This document shows, piece after piece, positions 1 through 6,700 of a DNA stretch of 23,317 bases. The stretch is from positions 1 to 23,317 of the forward strand of contig PNND01000225.1 in the NCBI GenBank assembly GCA_013824045.1, in the 5' to 3' direction. The first letter of the stretch is position 1. The number at the start of each line of letters is the position of its first letter. A program made the position numbers and the translations under genes. The notes beneath the pieces were generated by a model. The model had not been told where the DNA came from and did not search any database. It saw only the letters and a list, made by a program, of their open reading frames with translations. This stretch comes from Rhodobacter sp. (GTDB lineage: Bacteria > Pseudomonadota > Alphaproteobacteria > Rhodobacterales > Rhodobacteraceae).

Positions 1-337
1 GCTCACCGGCGGTGCCGGGAATGACGTGCTGTTCGGCGGCACCGCCAACGACACGCTTGACGGGGGGGCCGGGAATGACCGGCTCACCGGATCAAGCGGC
101 GCCGATGTCTTCATCTATGCCGAAGGGCGCGACACCATCGCCGCCTTCGAGGACAATATCGACACCCTCCGCATCGAGGCCGATCTTCTCGCCCCCGGGG
201 CTGGATGGGCGGCGCTGCGAAGGCTGGGGCAGGAGCGCGCCGATCAGGTCGTGTTCAACTTCGGCGATGGGGACGTGCTGATTGTTCTGGGCGTGAACCG
301 GCTCGACGTTCTGCAGGATGACTTCCTTCTTGTCTAA
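1..337 (+). CDS. C-terminal end of an RTX-type calcium-binding protein (partial)
   Basis: The reading frame is open from base 2 and ends in TAA at 335-337, so only about 111 C-terminal residues are present and the real start lies left of the window. The first 40 residues hold glycine/aspartate nonapeptide repeats (GGAGNDVLFGG, GGAGNDRLTG), the calcium-binding parallel beta-roll of hemolysin-type (RTX) proteins. They are followed by SGADVFIYAEG and FEDNIDTLRI, a common end cap of such rolls. RTX proteins usually leave the cell through a type I secretion system that reads a C-terminal signal. The tail here (LDVLQDDFLLV) has the acidic/hydrophobic ending often seen in these signals. The enzymatic or adhesive N-terminal part cannot be judged. 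It could be a protease, lipase, adhesin or structural RTX protein. Confidence 0.85.
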   Translation, partial: LTGGAGNDVLFGGTANDTLDGGAGNDRLTGSSGADVFIYAEGRDTIAAFEDNIDTLRIEADLLAPGAGWAALRRLGQERADQVVFNFGDGDVLIVLGVNRLDVLQDDFLLV

Positions 338-364
338 TCGGCCAATGCACCATGCATTTGCCCC

Positions 365-393
365 TTGAAAATCTGTCCCGACAGGCGCATTAC
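365..393 (+). promoter_or_regulatory. Possible sigma-70-type promoter of infA operon
   Basis: TTGAAA at 365-370 is followed after 17 bases by CATTAC at 388-393. The -35 is good and the -10 is poor. The spacer contains a 5-bp inverted repeat (CTGTC-CC-GACAG, 373-384). The position, about 55 bases upstream of infA and after the stop of the preceding gene, is sensible. The call rests only on hexamer matching. Confidence 0.3.
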
Positions 394-449
394 CCATGCC
401 CGAAGTCCGCGAGCCATGCTTGCGGGCCGTAAACCTATTTGGAGTGAAC

Positions 450-668
450 ATGGCCAAGGAAGATATCCTCGAATTCCCGGGTGTCGTGAAGGAACTCCTG
501 CCGAACGCGACATTCAGGGTCGAGCTGGATAACGGCCATGAACTGATCGCCGTGATGGCAGGAAAAATGCGCAAGAACCGGATCCGCGTTCTGGCGGGCG
601 ACAAGGTTCAGGTGGAAATGACGCCTTACGACCTGTCGAAAGGCCGCATCAACTATCGCTTCAAGTGA
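450..668 (+). CDS. infA: Translation initiation factor IF-1
   Basis: This gene encodes a 72-residue protein with the full length and sequence pattern of bacterial IF-1: [13 protein letters not shown] at the start, then an OB-fold with [20 protein letters not shown] and a C-terminal GRINYRF. IF-1 binds the ribosomal A site and works with IF-2 and IF-3 in start-codon selection. The ATG at 450 is preferred over the in-frame upstream ATG at 396, because MAKED is the universal start of the family and GGAG at 441-444 gives a ribosome binding site 5 bases upstream. Its stop overlaps the GTG start of maf by 4 bases, so it is the first gene of an infA-maf-RNase E/G-yacG operon. Confidence 0.98.
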   Translation: MAKEDILEFPGVVKELLPNATFRVELDNGHELIAVMAGKMRKNRIRVLAGDKVQVEMTPYDLSKGRINYRFK

Positions 669-1240
669 AGCTGATCCTCGGATCGGGCAGCCCACGCCGG
701 AAGGAACTTCTGGCGCAGTTGGGGATTGTGCCCGATGCCATCCTTCCCCCTGACATCAACGAAGATCCGGCACGCGGCGAACTGCCCCGCCCCTATGCGG
801 CACGGCTGGCGCGCGAAAAGGCGGCGGCGGTGAGTGCAGGGCCGGAGGATATCGTGCTCTGTGCCGATACCACCGTGGCCCTTGGCCGCCGCATCCTCGG
901 CAAGCCCGCCGATGCGGGCGAGGCAGCGGCCTTCCTGCTGGCACTGGGCGGGCGGCGGCATGAGGTGATCACCGCCGTGGCCGTGCGCCGGGGCGACCGG
1001 ATCTGGACCCGCGAAAGCGTGAGCGCGGTCAAGATGAAGCGTCTGTCGGGTACAGAGCTGAACGCCTATCTGGCAGGCGGCGAATGGGAGGGCAAGGCCG
1101 GGGGCTATGCCATCCAGGGCGCGGCGGGTGCCTTCATCCCGTGGATTTCAGGCAGTTTCACCGGCATTGTCGGCCTGCCATTGGCCGAGACGGCGGCGCT
1201 GCTGGCGGCAGCGGGCTATCCGGTATGGAGGCAGGGATGA
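665..1240 (+). CDS. maf: Maf-family nucleoside triphosphate pyrophosphatase
   Basis: This 191-residue protein matches the length of the Maf/YceF family. Maf enzymes hydrolyse non-canonical or pyrimidine nucleoside triphosphates to monophosphates plus pyrophosphate, a house-cleaning role sometimes linked to septum formation. Visible signatures are [11 protein letters not shown] at residues 6-16 (the N-terminal substrate loop), CADTTV at 66-71 with the catalytic-type aspartate, and [12 protein letters not shown] at 141-152. Translation starts at GTG 665, coupled to infA by a GTGA overlap; no alternative start fits the conserved N terminus. The stop in turn overlaps the next ATG by 4 bases. Which nucleotide it prefers (dTTP/UTP or m7GTP type) cannot be read from the sequence with confidence. 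Confidence 0.95.
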   Translation: MKLILGSGSPRRKELLAQLGIVPDAILPPDINEDPARGELPRPYAARLAREKAAAVSAGPEDIVLCADTTVALGRRILGKPADAGEAAAFLLALGGRRHEVITAVAVRRGDRIWTRESVSAVKMKRLSGTELNAYLAGGEWEGKAGGYAIQGAAGAFIPWISGSFTGIVGLPLAETAALLAAAGYPVWRQG

Positions 1241-2283
1241 AGGGACGTGTGGTCTGTCTGGATCAGGTGGACGGCCGCGATGCGGCGGCGCTGATCGTGG
1301 ACGGGCAATTGGAAGACCTGCTGATTGACCCGCCCGAAGATGTGGTCCTGCCCGGCGCGATCTACCGCGCTGTTGCCGACCGCCCGATGAAGGGCCAAGG
1401 CGGCATGTTCGTCAAACTGCCCGAAGGCACAGGTTTCCTGCGGCAGGTCTCCGGTCTGGCCCCCGGCCAGCGGATCATCGTGCAGGTGTCGGGGCCGACG
1501 GAACCCGGCAAGGCCGTGCCGGTGACGACGCGGCTCTTGTTCAAGTCCCGCTGGGCGATCATCACGCCGGGCGCGCCGGGGATCAACATCTCCCGCCGCA
1601 TCCGGGATGAGGAGACCCGCGCCGGTTTGCAGCAACTGGCCCAAGACGCCATGGCAGGTGCGGCAGCGGATCACGGTCTGATCCTGCGCTCCGCCGCCGA
1701 AGGCGAGGACGAGGCCGCCGTGGCCGAAGATATTCTGGCGATGAAGGACATGGCCGCCGCCGTGGTGGCAGATCTGTCGGGCGGGCCTGAACTGCTGGTC
1801 GATGGCCCCGGCGCGCATGAATCTGCATGGCGCGACTGGGCTGAACCCGCCCCGGATGAGGTGGTCGAAGGCGGGTTTGACGATCATGGCGTGTGGGAGA
1901 TGATCGCCGCGCTGCAATCACCGCGCGTCGATCTGCCGGGCGGCGGGCATATGATGGTGGAACCCACCCGCGCGCTGGTAGCGGTGGATGTGAACACTGG
2001 GGCCGATACCTCGCCCGCCGCCGCGCTCAAAGCCAATGTAGCCGCAGCGCGCGACTTGCCGCGCCAGTTGCGCCTGCGCGGGCTTGGCGGGCAGGTGGTG
2101 GTGGATTTCGCGCCGGTGCCGAAGAAAGACCGTGGCACGCTGGATCAGGTGATGAAGGCGGCCTTCCGGGCAGAAGGGGCCGAGACGCATCTCGCCGGGT
2201 GGACGGCGCTGGGTCTTTATGAGTTCACCCGCAAGCGCGACCGCCTTCCGCTGGCAGAATTGCTGCAGGGCGTGGCGCCATGA
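1237..2283 (+). CDS. Ribonuclease E/G family protein, short form
   Basis: This 348-residue protein belongs to the RNase E/G family, which cuts single-stranded RNA during rRNA maturation and mRNA decay. The N-terminal ~95 residues look like a divergent S1/OB region. The catalytic core follows: [19 protein letters not shown], then [20 protein letters not shown] and [14 protein letters not shown], which hold the two metal-binding aspartates and neighbouring conserved residues. The Zn-link cysteine motif (CPxC) that follows the core in E. coli RNase E and RNase G is absent, and the protein ends soon after LYEFTRKR. The start at ATG 1237 overlaps the maf stop (ATGA); a longer in-frame extension to 1084 lies inside maf and is not family-like. 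Its stop overlaps the yacG start by 4 bases. It is shorter than the main RNase E of the cell, which should be elsewhere. Confidence 0.9.
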   Translation: MKGRVVCLDQVDGRDAAALIVDGQLEDLLIDPPEDVVLPGAIYRAVADRPMKGQGGMFVKLPEGTGFLRQVSGLAPGQRIIVQVSGPTEPGKAVPVTTRLLFKSRWAIITPGAPGINISRRIRDEETRAGLQQLAQDAMAGAAADHGLILRSAAEGEDEAAVAEDILAMKDMAAAVVADLSGGPELLVDGPGAHESAWRDWAEPAPDEVVEGGFDDHGVWEMIAALQSPRVDLPGGGHMMVEPTRALVAVDVNTGADTSPAAALKANVAAARDLPRQLRLRGLGGQVVVDFAPVPKKDRGTLDQVMKAAFRAEGAETHLAGWTALGLYEFTRKRDRLPLAELLQGVAP

Positions 2284-2456
2284 CCTGCCCGATCTGCAAC
2301 AAGGAAACGGATGCGAAATACCGCCCCTTCTGCTCACGCCGCTGCGCTGATGTGGACCTAGGGCGTTGGCTGACTGGCAGCTACGCGATCCCGGCCGAGC
2401 CGATGGAAGACGGTGACCTTCCCGATCCTGACACCCCGCCGGACCGCCCGAACTGA
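2280..2456 (+). CDS. yacG: DNA gyrase inhibitor YacG, zinc-binding
   Basis: This small gene encodes 58 residues. The protein begins MTCPICNKE and continues with YRPFCSRRCADVDLGRWL, giving the four-cysteine zinc site (CPIC plus CSRRC) and the DLGRWL turn that define YacG. The family binds the GyrB C-terminal region and blocks DNA binding by gyrase, as shown in E. coli. The C-terminal half is acidic and proline-rich (EPMEDGDLPDPDTPPDRPN), as usual for the disordered YacG tail. Its ATG overlaps the RNase E/G stop (ATGA), so it is translationally coupled and last in the operon. No other start is possible without losing the first cysteines. Confidence 0.95.
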   Translation: MTCPICNKETDAKYRPFCSRRCADVDLGRWLTGSYAIPAEPMEDGDLPDPDTPPDRPN

Positions 2457-2505
2457 GGCCCCCGTTTGGGCGCGGCAAGGCTGCGAATTTTCTGCCGATA
2501 CCCAC

Positions 2506-2534
2506 TGGACAGCCCCGCCTGCCTGACGTATCAC
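2506..2534 (+). promoter_or_regulatory. Candidate promoter of tRNA-Phe
   Basis: TGGACA (2506-2511, five of six matches to TTGACA) and TATCAC (2529-2534, four of six matches to TATAAT) are separated by exactly 17 bases. Transcription would begin near 2541, about 30 bases before the mature tRNA 5' end. This would let the tRNA be transcribed independently of the yacG operon. It is judged on hexamers and spacing only. Confidence 0.45.
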
Positions 2535-2543
2535 CCCGCCACC

Positions 2544-2563
2544 CGAAGGGCACCGCCCCTTCG
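2544..2563 (+). other. 7-bp inverted repeat between yacG and tRNA-Phe
   Basis: CGAAGGG (2544-2550) and CCCTTCG (2557-2563) can form a perfect 7-bp hairpin with a 6-base loop. There is no T-run after it, so it is a weak terminator at best. It may instead shape the 5' leader of the tRNA precursor. Confidence 0.4.
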
Positions 2564-2571
2564 ACAACGGT

Positions 2572-2647
2572 GCCCGGATAGCTCAGTTGGTAGAGCAGCG
2601 GATTGAAAATCCGCGTGTCGCTGGTTCGATTCCGGCTCCGGGCACCA
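2572..2647 (+). tRNA. tRNA-Phe (anticodon GAA)
   Basis: A complete 76-base tRNA can be folded by eye. The acceptor stem GCCCGGA pairs with TCCGGGC. The D arm is GCTCAGTTGGTAGAGC. The anticodon stem GCGGA/TCCGC carries loop TTGAAAA (2603-2609) with anticodon GAA at 2605-2607. The variable loop is GTGTC, and the T arm GCTGG-TTCGATT-CCGGC is followed by discriminator A and an encoded CCA (2645-2647). It decodes UUC/UUU. The 3' end of this gene is a common integration target for phages and genomic islands, which matters for the DNA just downstream. Confidence 0.98.
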
Positions 2648-2677
2648 CTTAAATCAATAAAGATAGCACGATACGTG

Positions 2678-2721
2678 TCGCACAGTTCTTGGTTCGTGCG
2701 TTGCACAGTCATCGCACAGTT
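2678..2721. repeat. Three GCACAGT heptamers just 3' of tRNA-Phe
   Basis: GCACAGT occurs at 2680-2686, 2703-2709 and 2714-2720, with start-to-start steps of 23 and 11 bases (about two and one helical turns). The outer two share the longer string TCGCACAGTT. Clustered, phased copies beside a tRNA 3' end are what arm-type sites of a tyrosine integrase look like, but no integrase gene is visible. The rest of 2648-2922 shows no gene. It contains only a perfect 8-bp inverted repeat, GGATTGGG (2764-2771) with CCCAATCC (2785-2792). Confidence 0.6.
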
Positions 2722-2922
2722 TTGACTGCGCTGCTGTGGCTGGAGTCACGGTGGTGAACACAGGGATTGGGAATGGCTTCGCGGCCCAATCCACCCAGTT
2801 CCAGCCATTTCCGCGACCGCCGACGCCGCTCGGGGCGAAAAACGCTTGTTCAGTGAGCAGGTTCAGGCGATCTTGACGTCAGACGGCAGGTCACTTGGGG
2901 AATGTCGGTTGAGGAGGGGTAA

Positions 2923-3408
2923 ACGAATACTGAGCTAATCATCCGACGCGGCAAGCCTTCTGACCGATCTGCGATAGACGCGCTCAATCGTTCTCTACAG
3001 GCTTACGAAGCCTCGCTAAGACTAACACGCATCGATGCTGATGCCATCCCATCAAGCTATGTTGACGAGATTTTCTCCCGTATTCGAAAGCGGGTCGGCG
3101 GAATCGTCGTCGCCGAGATTGGCGTTGAGATCGTTGGATTCATCGCCTGGATTCGTGATGAGGATCCGCTCGAACTTGACCCTCCCGAGGTTATTGTCAC
3201 TGATTTGATGGTTTCTGCCCCGCATCGGCGTAGTGGTGTCGGCCGTGAACTACTGAAAGCGGCCGAAGCTGCGGCTATGGCTGCCGGCATCACTCGAATT
3301 TCGGTGTCAACGTTGTCCGCCAATACAGACGCGCGTGCAGCGTATGAGGCGATGGGTTTCCATCAGGTGATGGTCAGCTATGAAAAGCACTTGCGATTAC
3401 TGCCGTGA
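2923..3408 (+). CDS. GNAT-family N-acetyltransferase with non-standard or lost start codon
   Basis: The frame from 2923 to the TGA at 3406-3408 encodes 161 residues with a whole GNAT fold: an N-terminal strand (TELIIRRGKPSD), helices, then VTDLMVSAPHRRSGVGREL with the acetyl-CoA pyrophosphate loop (RRSGVG), and NTDARAAYEAMGFHQV near the end. The substrate is unknown. An in-frame TAA at 2920-2922 closes the frame upstream, and no ATG, GTG or TTG occurs before TTG 3205/ATG 3208. Starting there would remove the N-terminal half of the domain. A strong purine-rich site (GAGGAGGGG, 2911-2919) is placed correctly for ACG at 2923, so ACG probably replaces an ancestral ATG. The gene is therefore either very weakly translated or newly inactivated. 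Its composition is visibly more AT-rich than its neighbours, which suggests transfer. Confidence 0.75.
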   Translation, partial: TNTELIIRRGKPSDRSAIDALNRSLQAYEASLRLTRIDADAIPSSYVDEIFSRIRKRVGGIVVAEIGVEIVGFIAWIRDEDPLELDPPEVIVTDLMVSAPHRRSGVGRELLKAAEAAAMAAGITRISVSTLSANTDARAAYEAMGFHQVMVSYEKHLRLLP

Positions 3409-3637
3409 AAACAAACTGTAGACCAGTGTGATATGCCCACATGACGATAACGATACGGCCAAAAGTGTCGTAGGCAGGAAGTCCGGGAGCCGCCACAAGG
3501 GACAATGATTGCTCACCAGGGCAGAACTTCATCTCCTCGCGCAGATGATCGTCGTCCTCTTGGGCGTGAACACCTTGCTTTTGTGCAAGCCCGCAGCTCA
3601 CGATACCTCCCACCCGGTGCTCCGTCCGGCCCTCCGC

Positions 3638-3766
3638 TCAACAGCAGGGCAGCTTGACCTGCGCCATGATCGCGGCCTGCGCGGGCGTCAGCGGCGGGAA
3701 CAGCCGCGCCAGAAGGCCCGGAGTCGCCGCCGCAACGGGCGATGTCTGTGCCACCGCTTCACTCAT
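3638..3766 (-). CDS. Small 42-residue protein at the end of the cox operon
   Basis: A 42-residue open frame starts at ATG 3766, overlapping the end of coxF by 8 bases (ATGAGTGA), and stops at 3640-3638. A good ribosome binding site, GGGAGG at 3778-3773 on the minus strand, sits 6 bases upstream, and the overlap implies translational coupling to coxF. The product is MSEAVAQTSPVAAATPG, then LLARLFPPLTPAQAAIMAQ, ending VKLPCC. It has an Ala/Pro-rich first half, a possible amphipathic helix and a vicinal Cys-Cys at the C terminus. I do not recognise the family. Position and the terminal cysteines suggest, but do not show, a role with CO dehydrogenase maturation or metal handling. It could also be non-functional. 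Confidence 0.55.
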   Translation of the reverse strand: MSEAVAQTSPVAAATPGLLARLFPPLTPAQAAIMAQVKLPCC

Positions 3767-4586
3767 CCGCCGCCTCCCGCCCGCCCGCACGGCGCAAGGC
3801 CGTGATCTCTGCAAGGATCGACAGCGCAATCTCCTCGGGCGTGATCGCGTGGATGTCCAGTCCCGCCGGGGCCTTCACCCGCCCCACCTCGGCGGCATCC
3901 ATCCCGCTCGCCACCAACCGCTCTGCCAGTGTCGCGAACTTGCGGCGCGAGCCGACGAAAGACACATACTCCGCCCCCGCCGACAGCGCCGCCCGCAGCC
4001 CGGCCTCATCCCCCTTGCCTTGCGTCGCCACCACGATGAACCGCTGCCCAGCCCCCCCGGCCTCCAGCGCGAACCCGTCCTGAACCGCCTCTGCCGCGCC
4101 TTCGGCTAAACCCGGCGCGGCCAGCGTCCGGTGCAGATCGAACCGCCCCGCCAGATCGCACAGCGCCATCGCGACCGGACCGGCACCGAAGACCACCAGC
4201 CGCGGCTGCGGCAGCACGGGCTCCACGAACACATCCATCGACCCTTTGGAAGGACAGCCGTTGCGCGCGAACCGCACGCCATGGCGTTCCTCGCCCGGTG
4301 CCACACCTTCCGCCGCCAGCAATTCCTCGGGGCGCAGGGATATGAACTGCGGCCGCCCCTCGGCAATCGCCGCCGCCCCCGCCTTGCCCACCGCCGACCG
4401 GGCGCATCCCCCGCCGATCCAGCCCTCGGCAATACTGCCATCGGGCAGGATGATCGCCTTCGCCCCCGGCTTGGCGCTGGTGGCATCCACTGTGCGCACC
4501 ACTGTGGCAATCGCGAAAGGCGCCCCCTGCGCGCGCAGGGTGGACAGCGTGGCCTCGAAACGGCTCTCGAACCGGGCGGGCATCAT
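3759..4586 (-). CDS. coxF: CoxF, XdhC/CoxI-family CO dehydrogenase maturation protein
   Basis: This 275-residue protein has the XdhC/CoxI architecture. An N-terminal domain carries GWIGGGCARSAV (residues 56-65, with the conserved cysteine at 61) and NGCPSKGSMDVFVEP. A C-terminal Rossmann-like domain follows, with VVFGAGPVAMALCDLAG from about 131 and SFVGSRRKFATL. Members of this family help insert or sulfurate the molybdenum cofactor of xanthine- and CO-dehydrogenases. The start is the first of two ATGs at 4586, which overlaps the coxE stop (ATGA); the longer frame up to 4739 lies inside coxE. It is the last recognised gene of the coxMSLDEF order known from Oligotropha carboxidovorans and overlaps the small Cys-Cys ORF. 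Confidence 0.9.
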   Translation of the reverse strand: MMPARFESRFEATLSTLRAQGAPFAIATVVRTVDATSAKPGAKAIILPDGSIAEGWIGGGCARSAVGKAGAAAIAEGRPQFISLRPEELLAAEGVAPGEERHGVRFARNGCPSKGSMDVFVEPVLPQPRLVVFGAGPVAMALCDLAGRFDLHRTLAAPGLAEGAAEAVQDGFALEAGGAGQRFIVVATQGKGDEAGLRAALSAGAEYVSFVGSRRKFATLAERLVASGMDAAEVGRVKAPAGLDIHAITPEEIALSILAEITALRRAGGREAADE

Positions 4587-5758
4587 AGGCGGGCAAGCTC
4601 CCTCTCTAACGCGGCAAGGTCGTCCAAAGTTGCAGCCGGGGCGAACAGGTCCAGCCATGGCAACGCCGCCGCCATCCCCGCCGCCACAGGCGCGTAGTCG
4701 CGCCACCCCTTCAGCGGGTTCAGCCACAGGATACGGCACCCCCGCCGCGACAGCCGTTCCATGGCGCTGGCAATCTGGTCAGACGGGGCCGAGTCATAGC
4801 CATCCGACAGGATCATCACCACACTGCGCCCATTGACGAACCGCCGCGCATAGGTGGCTGCAAACTGCTCCAGCGCCGCCCCGATCTTGCTGCCGCCGCC
4901 GAAACCATCGGCCAGCAGCGTGATCCGGTTCAGCGCGCGGAACGGGTCCTCGTCCCGCAAGGCCTCGGTCACGCGCACCAGACGCGTGTGGAACAGATAG
5001 GCATCCGCGCGCCCATCCGCCCGCATCAACCCTGCCAGAAAGGCGAGAAAGGGCCGCGCGTACAATGTCATCGACCCCGACACATCCACCAGCGCGGCAA
5101 TCCGCACTGGCCGCTCCGGCCGCCGCTTGCGGGCCAGCCGCAACGGCTCTCCCCCGGTCGCCAGTGATGCGCGGATCGTCCGGCGCAGATCAACCCGCGC
5201 GCCTCGCCGCGCCGCCTTGGCCCGCCGCGACCGCCGGTCGCGCAGCGCGCGGCCCAGCCGCAGGGCCACCGCTTCCGCCGCGCGAATATCCTCGGCCGAC
5301 ACCACCTCGCGCAGATCCTTGCGCATCAGATTGCGCACACCCGTCGCCACCAGCCGCCCTGTCCCGCCCGCTTCGCTCTCGCCCTCGCGCCCGCTGTCAG
5401 GCGCATCCGCCTTGCCACTGCCGGTGCCGCTCTCCCCCTCGGCCCCTCGCGCCGCACGCGCATGGGGCGGCACCGCCGATGGCACCACCTTGCTGCGCAC
5501 CCGCCCGCCATTGCGCCAGTAACTGTCGAACACCGCATCAAACCGCGCCCAATCCTCGGCACAGCCACAAGCCACCGCCTTCAGCGCCCGCCGGACCGAG
5601 GCCTCATCCGCCGGCGTCACTGCCAGCGCCGCCAGCGCCACCTCCGCCTCGGCAATCCCCAGCCGGAACCCGTTTCCGCGCAGATGCGCCATGAACCCCG
5701 CAACCCGCGCCACCGGCCCCGGATCGCGCGCGGCAAAGCGGGTCACCGCCCCCCTCAT
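4583..5758 (-). CDS. coxE: CoxE, VWA-domain CO dehydrogenase maturation protein
   Basis: This 391-residue protein has a C-terminal von Willebrand factor A domain of the CoxE type. The MIDAS motif DVSGSM is at residues 225-230, followed by ARPFLAFLAGLMR and later VVMILSDGYDS. Residues about 95-135 are Gly/Ser/Glu-rich and probably disordered; the N-terminal ~90 residues are helical. CoxE works with the MoxR ATPase CoxD in forming the CuSMo(=O)OH centre of CO dehydrogenase. The ATG at 5758 overlaps the coxD stop by 4 bases, and its own stop overlaps the coxF start by 4 bases, so D-E-F are translated as a coupled block. The MoxR-VWA pairing is the usual arrangement for this chaperone system. Confidence 0.93.
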   Translation of the reverse strand: MRGAVTRFAARDPGPVARVAGFMAHLRGNGFRLGIAEAEVALAALAVTPADEASVRRALKAVACGCAEDWARFDAVFDSYWRNGGRVRSKVVPSAVPPHARAARGAEGESGTGSGKADAPDSGREGESEAGGTGRLVATGVRNLMRKDLREVVSAEDIRAAEAVALRLGRALRDRRSRRAKAARRGARVDLRRTIRASLATGGEPLRLARKRRPERPVRIAALVDVSGSMTLYARPFLAFLAGLMRADGRADAYLFHTRLVRVTEALRDEDPFRALNRITLLADGFGGGSKIGAALEQFAATYARRFVNGRSVVMILSDGYDSAPSDQIASAMERLSRRGCRILWLNPLKGWRDYAPVAAGMAAALPWLDLFAPAATLDDLAALERELARL

Positions 5759-6633
5759 GCCGCCTTCCCCGCCAGCCGCTGCGCCACTTCCGTGGTCACT
5801 GCCGCCCGGTCGCCTTGCGTTTTCAACAAAGTCGCCAGCGCGGCCTGCAACACTGCCGGATCGCCCGTCAGGTCCGCCACCCCCAGCCCCGCCAAGGCGG
5901 CGGCGAAATCCAGCATCTCGGCCACGCCGGGCTTCTTCTCCAAATCCTCCTTCCGCAGCGATTGGACAAAGCCCACGATCTGCCCGCCCAGCCTTTCCCC
6001 CACATCAGGCAGCCGCGCCTGCAGGATCGCCAGTTCCGTCGCCGCGTCGGGATAATCCACATGCGCATAAAGACACCGCCGCCGCAGCGCGTCTGACAGG
6101 TCGCGTGTGCCATTGGCCGTCAAGATCACCATCGGCCGCGTCACCGCGCGGATCGTGCCCATCTCGGGGATGGTGATCTGGAAATCCGACAGCACCTCCA
6201 GCAGATAGGCCTCAAACTCCTCATCCGCCCGGTCGATCTCATCGATCAACAGCACCGGCGCGACCGGCTGGCGTATCGCGGCCAGCAAGGGCCGCTCCAG
6301 CAGATAGTCCTCAGAAAACAGCCGCGCCTCTACCGCGCTCCCCGTCTCGCCGCCCTCGGCCAAGGCGCGGATCGCCAAAAGCTGCCGCTGGTAATTCCAC
6401 TCATAAATCGCCTGCGCCGCATCCAGCCCTTCATAGCATTGCAGCCGGATCAGCGCGCAGCCCTTCCACGCCGCCAAGGCCCGCGCAACTTCCGTCTTGC
6501 CCACACCCGCCGCGCCTTCCAGCAGAAGGGGCCGCCCAAGCACCAGTGACAGATGCAGCGCCATCGCCAGATCTGCTGCTGCGACATAGCCCTGCGCGGC
6601 AAGGCCGGATTGCACGGTGGCGGCAGTGGTCAT
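5755..6633 (-). CDS. coxD: CoxD, MoxR-type AAA+ ATPase
   Basis: This 292-residue AAA+ protein of the MoxR class has Walker A GAAGVGKT at residues 40-47, Walker B VLLIDEID at 127-134, and a sensor-like VILTANGTRDLSDALRRRC. CoxD in O. carboxidovorans is a membrane-associated ATPase needed to build the sulfur and copper parts of the [CuSMoO2] site. Start ATG 6633 gives the typical short N terminus (MTTAATVQSGLAAQGYVAA). It lies 67 bases downstream of coxL, the only sizeable gap inside coxMSLDEF, and that gap contains a strong hairpin. Its stop overlaps the coxE start (ATGA). Confidence 0.94.
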   Translation of the reverse strand: MTTAATVQSGLAAQGYVAAADLAMALHLSLVLGRPLLLEGAAGVGKTEVARALAAWKGCALIRLQCYEGLDAAQAIYEWNYQRQLLAIRALAEGGETGSAVEARLFSEDYLLERPLLAAIRQPVAPVLLIDEIDRADEEFEAYLLEVLSDFQITIPEMGTIRAVTRPMVILTANGTRDLSDALRRRCLYAHVDYPDAATELAILQARLPDVGERLGGQIVGFVQSLRKEDLEKKPGVAEMLDFAAALAGLGVADLTGDPAVLQAALATLLKTQGDRAAVTTEVAQRLAGKAA

Positions 6634-6652
6634 CAGGAAAAGTCCCGCCCGT

Positions 6653-6693
6653 CAAAAAGGGAAAGGGGGGTCAGGGGGGCCGTAGCCCCCCCT
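6653..6693 (-). terminator. Hairpin with UACG tetraloop between coxL and coxD (attenuator or RNA stabiliser)
   Basis: On the minus-strand transcript a 7-bp all-G:C stem (GGGGGGC with GCCCCCC, 6691-6674) closes the tetraloop UACG, with C and G flanking it. This is the extra-stable C(UNCG)G loop. A pyrimidine-rich tract including UUUCCCUUUUU follows at 6664-6654. It could reduce readthrough from coxMSL into coxDEF, or protect the 3' end of the structural mRNA. Confidence 0.6.
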
Positions 6694-6700
6694 GCCATCA

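Noticed and set aside
1..90. Glycine/aspartate tandem repeats at the left edge as a DNA repeat array
   Set aside because: The periodicity follows the RTX protein repeat (GGxGxDxL) and is explained by coding sequence.
1918..2712. 264-codon minus-strand frame running through tRNA-Phe
   Set aside because: The SRNRTSDTRIFNPLLYQLSYPG segment is the antisense translation of the tRNA, a well-known false protein; the rest is antisense to the RNase and yacG.
3574..3592. CTTGC-TTTTGT-GCAAG short inverted repeat as a terminator for the cox operon
   Set aside because: Only a 5-bp stem, no T-run in the right place, and too far from the last stop to be convincing.
3509..4109. Plus-strand frames between the GNAT gene and coxF
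   Set aside because: They are low-complexity Arg/Pro-rich frames antisense to the small cox ORF and coxF, without ribosome sites.
5110..5260. Dense CCGCC/GCCGC runs in coxE suggesting a simple-sequence element
   Set aside because: They encode Arg/Ala-rich segments with GC-biased codons; no fixed repeat unit is present.
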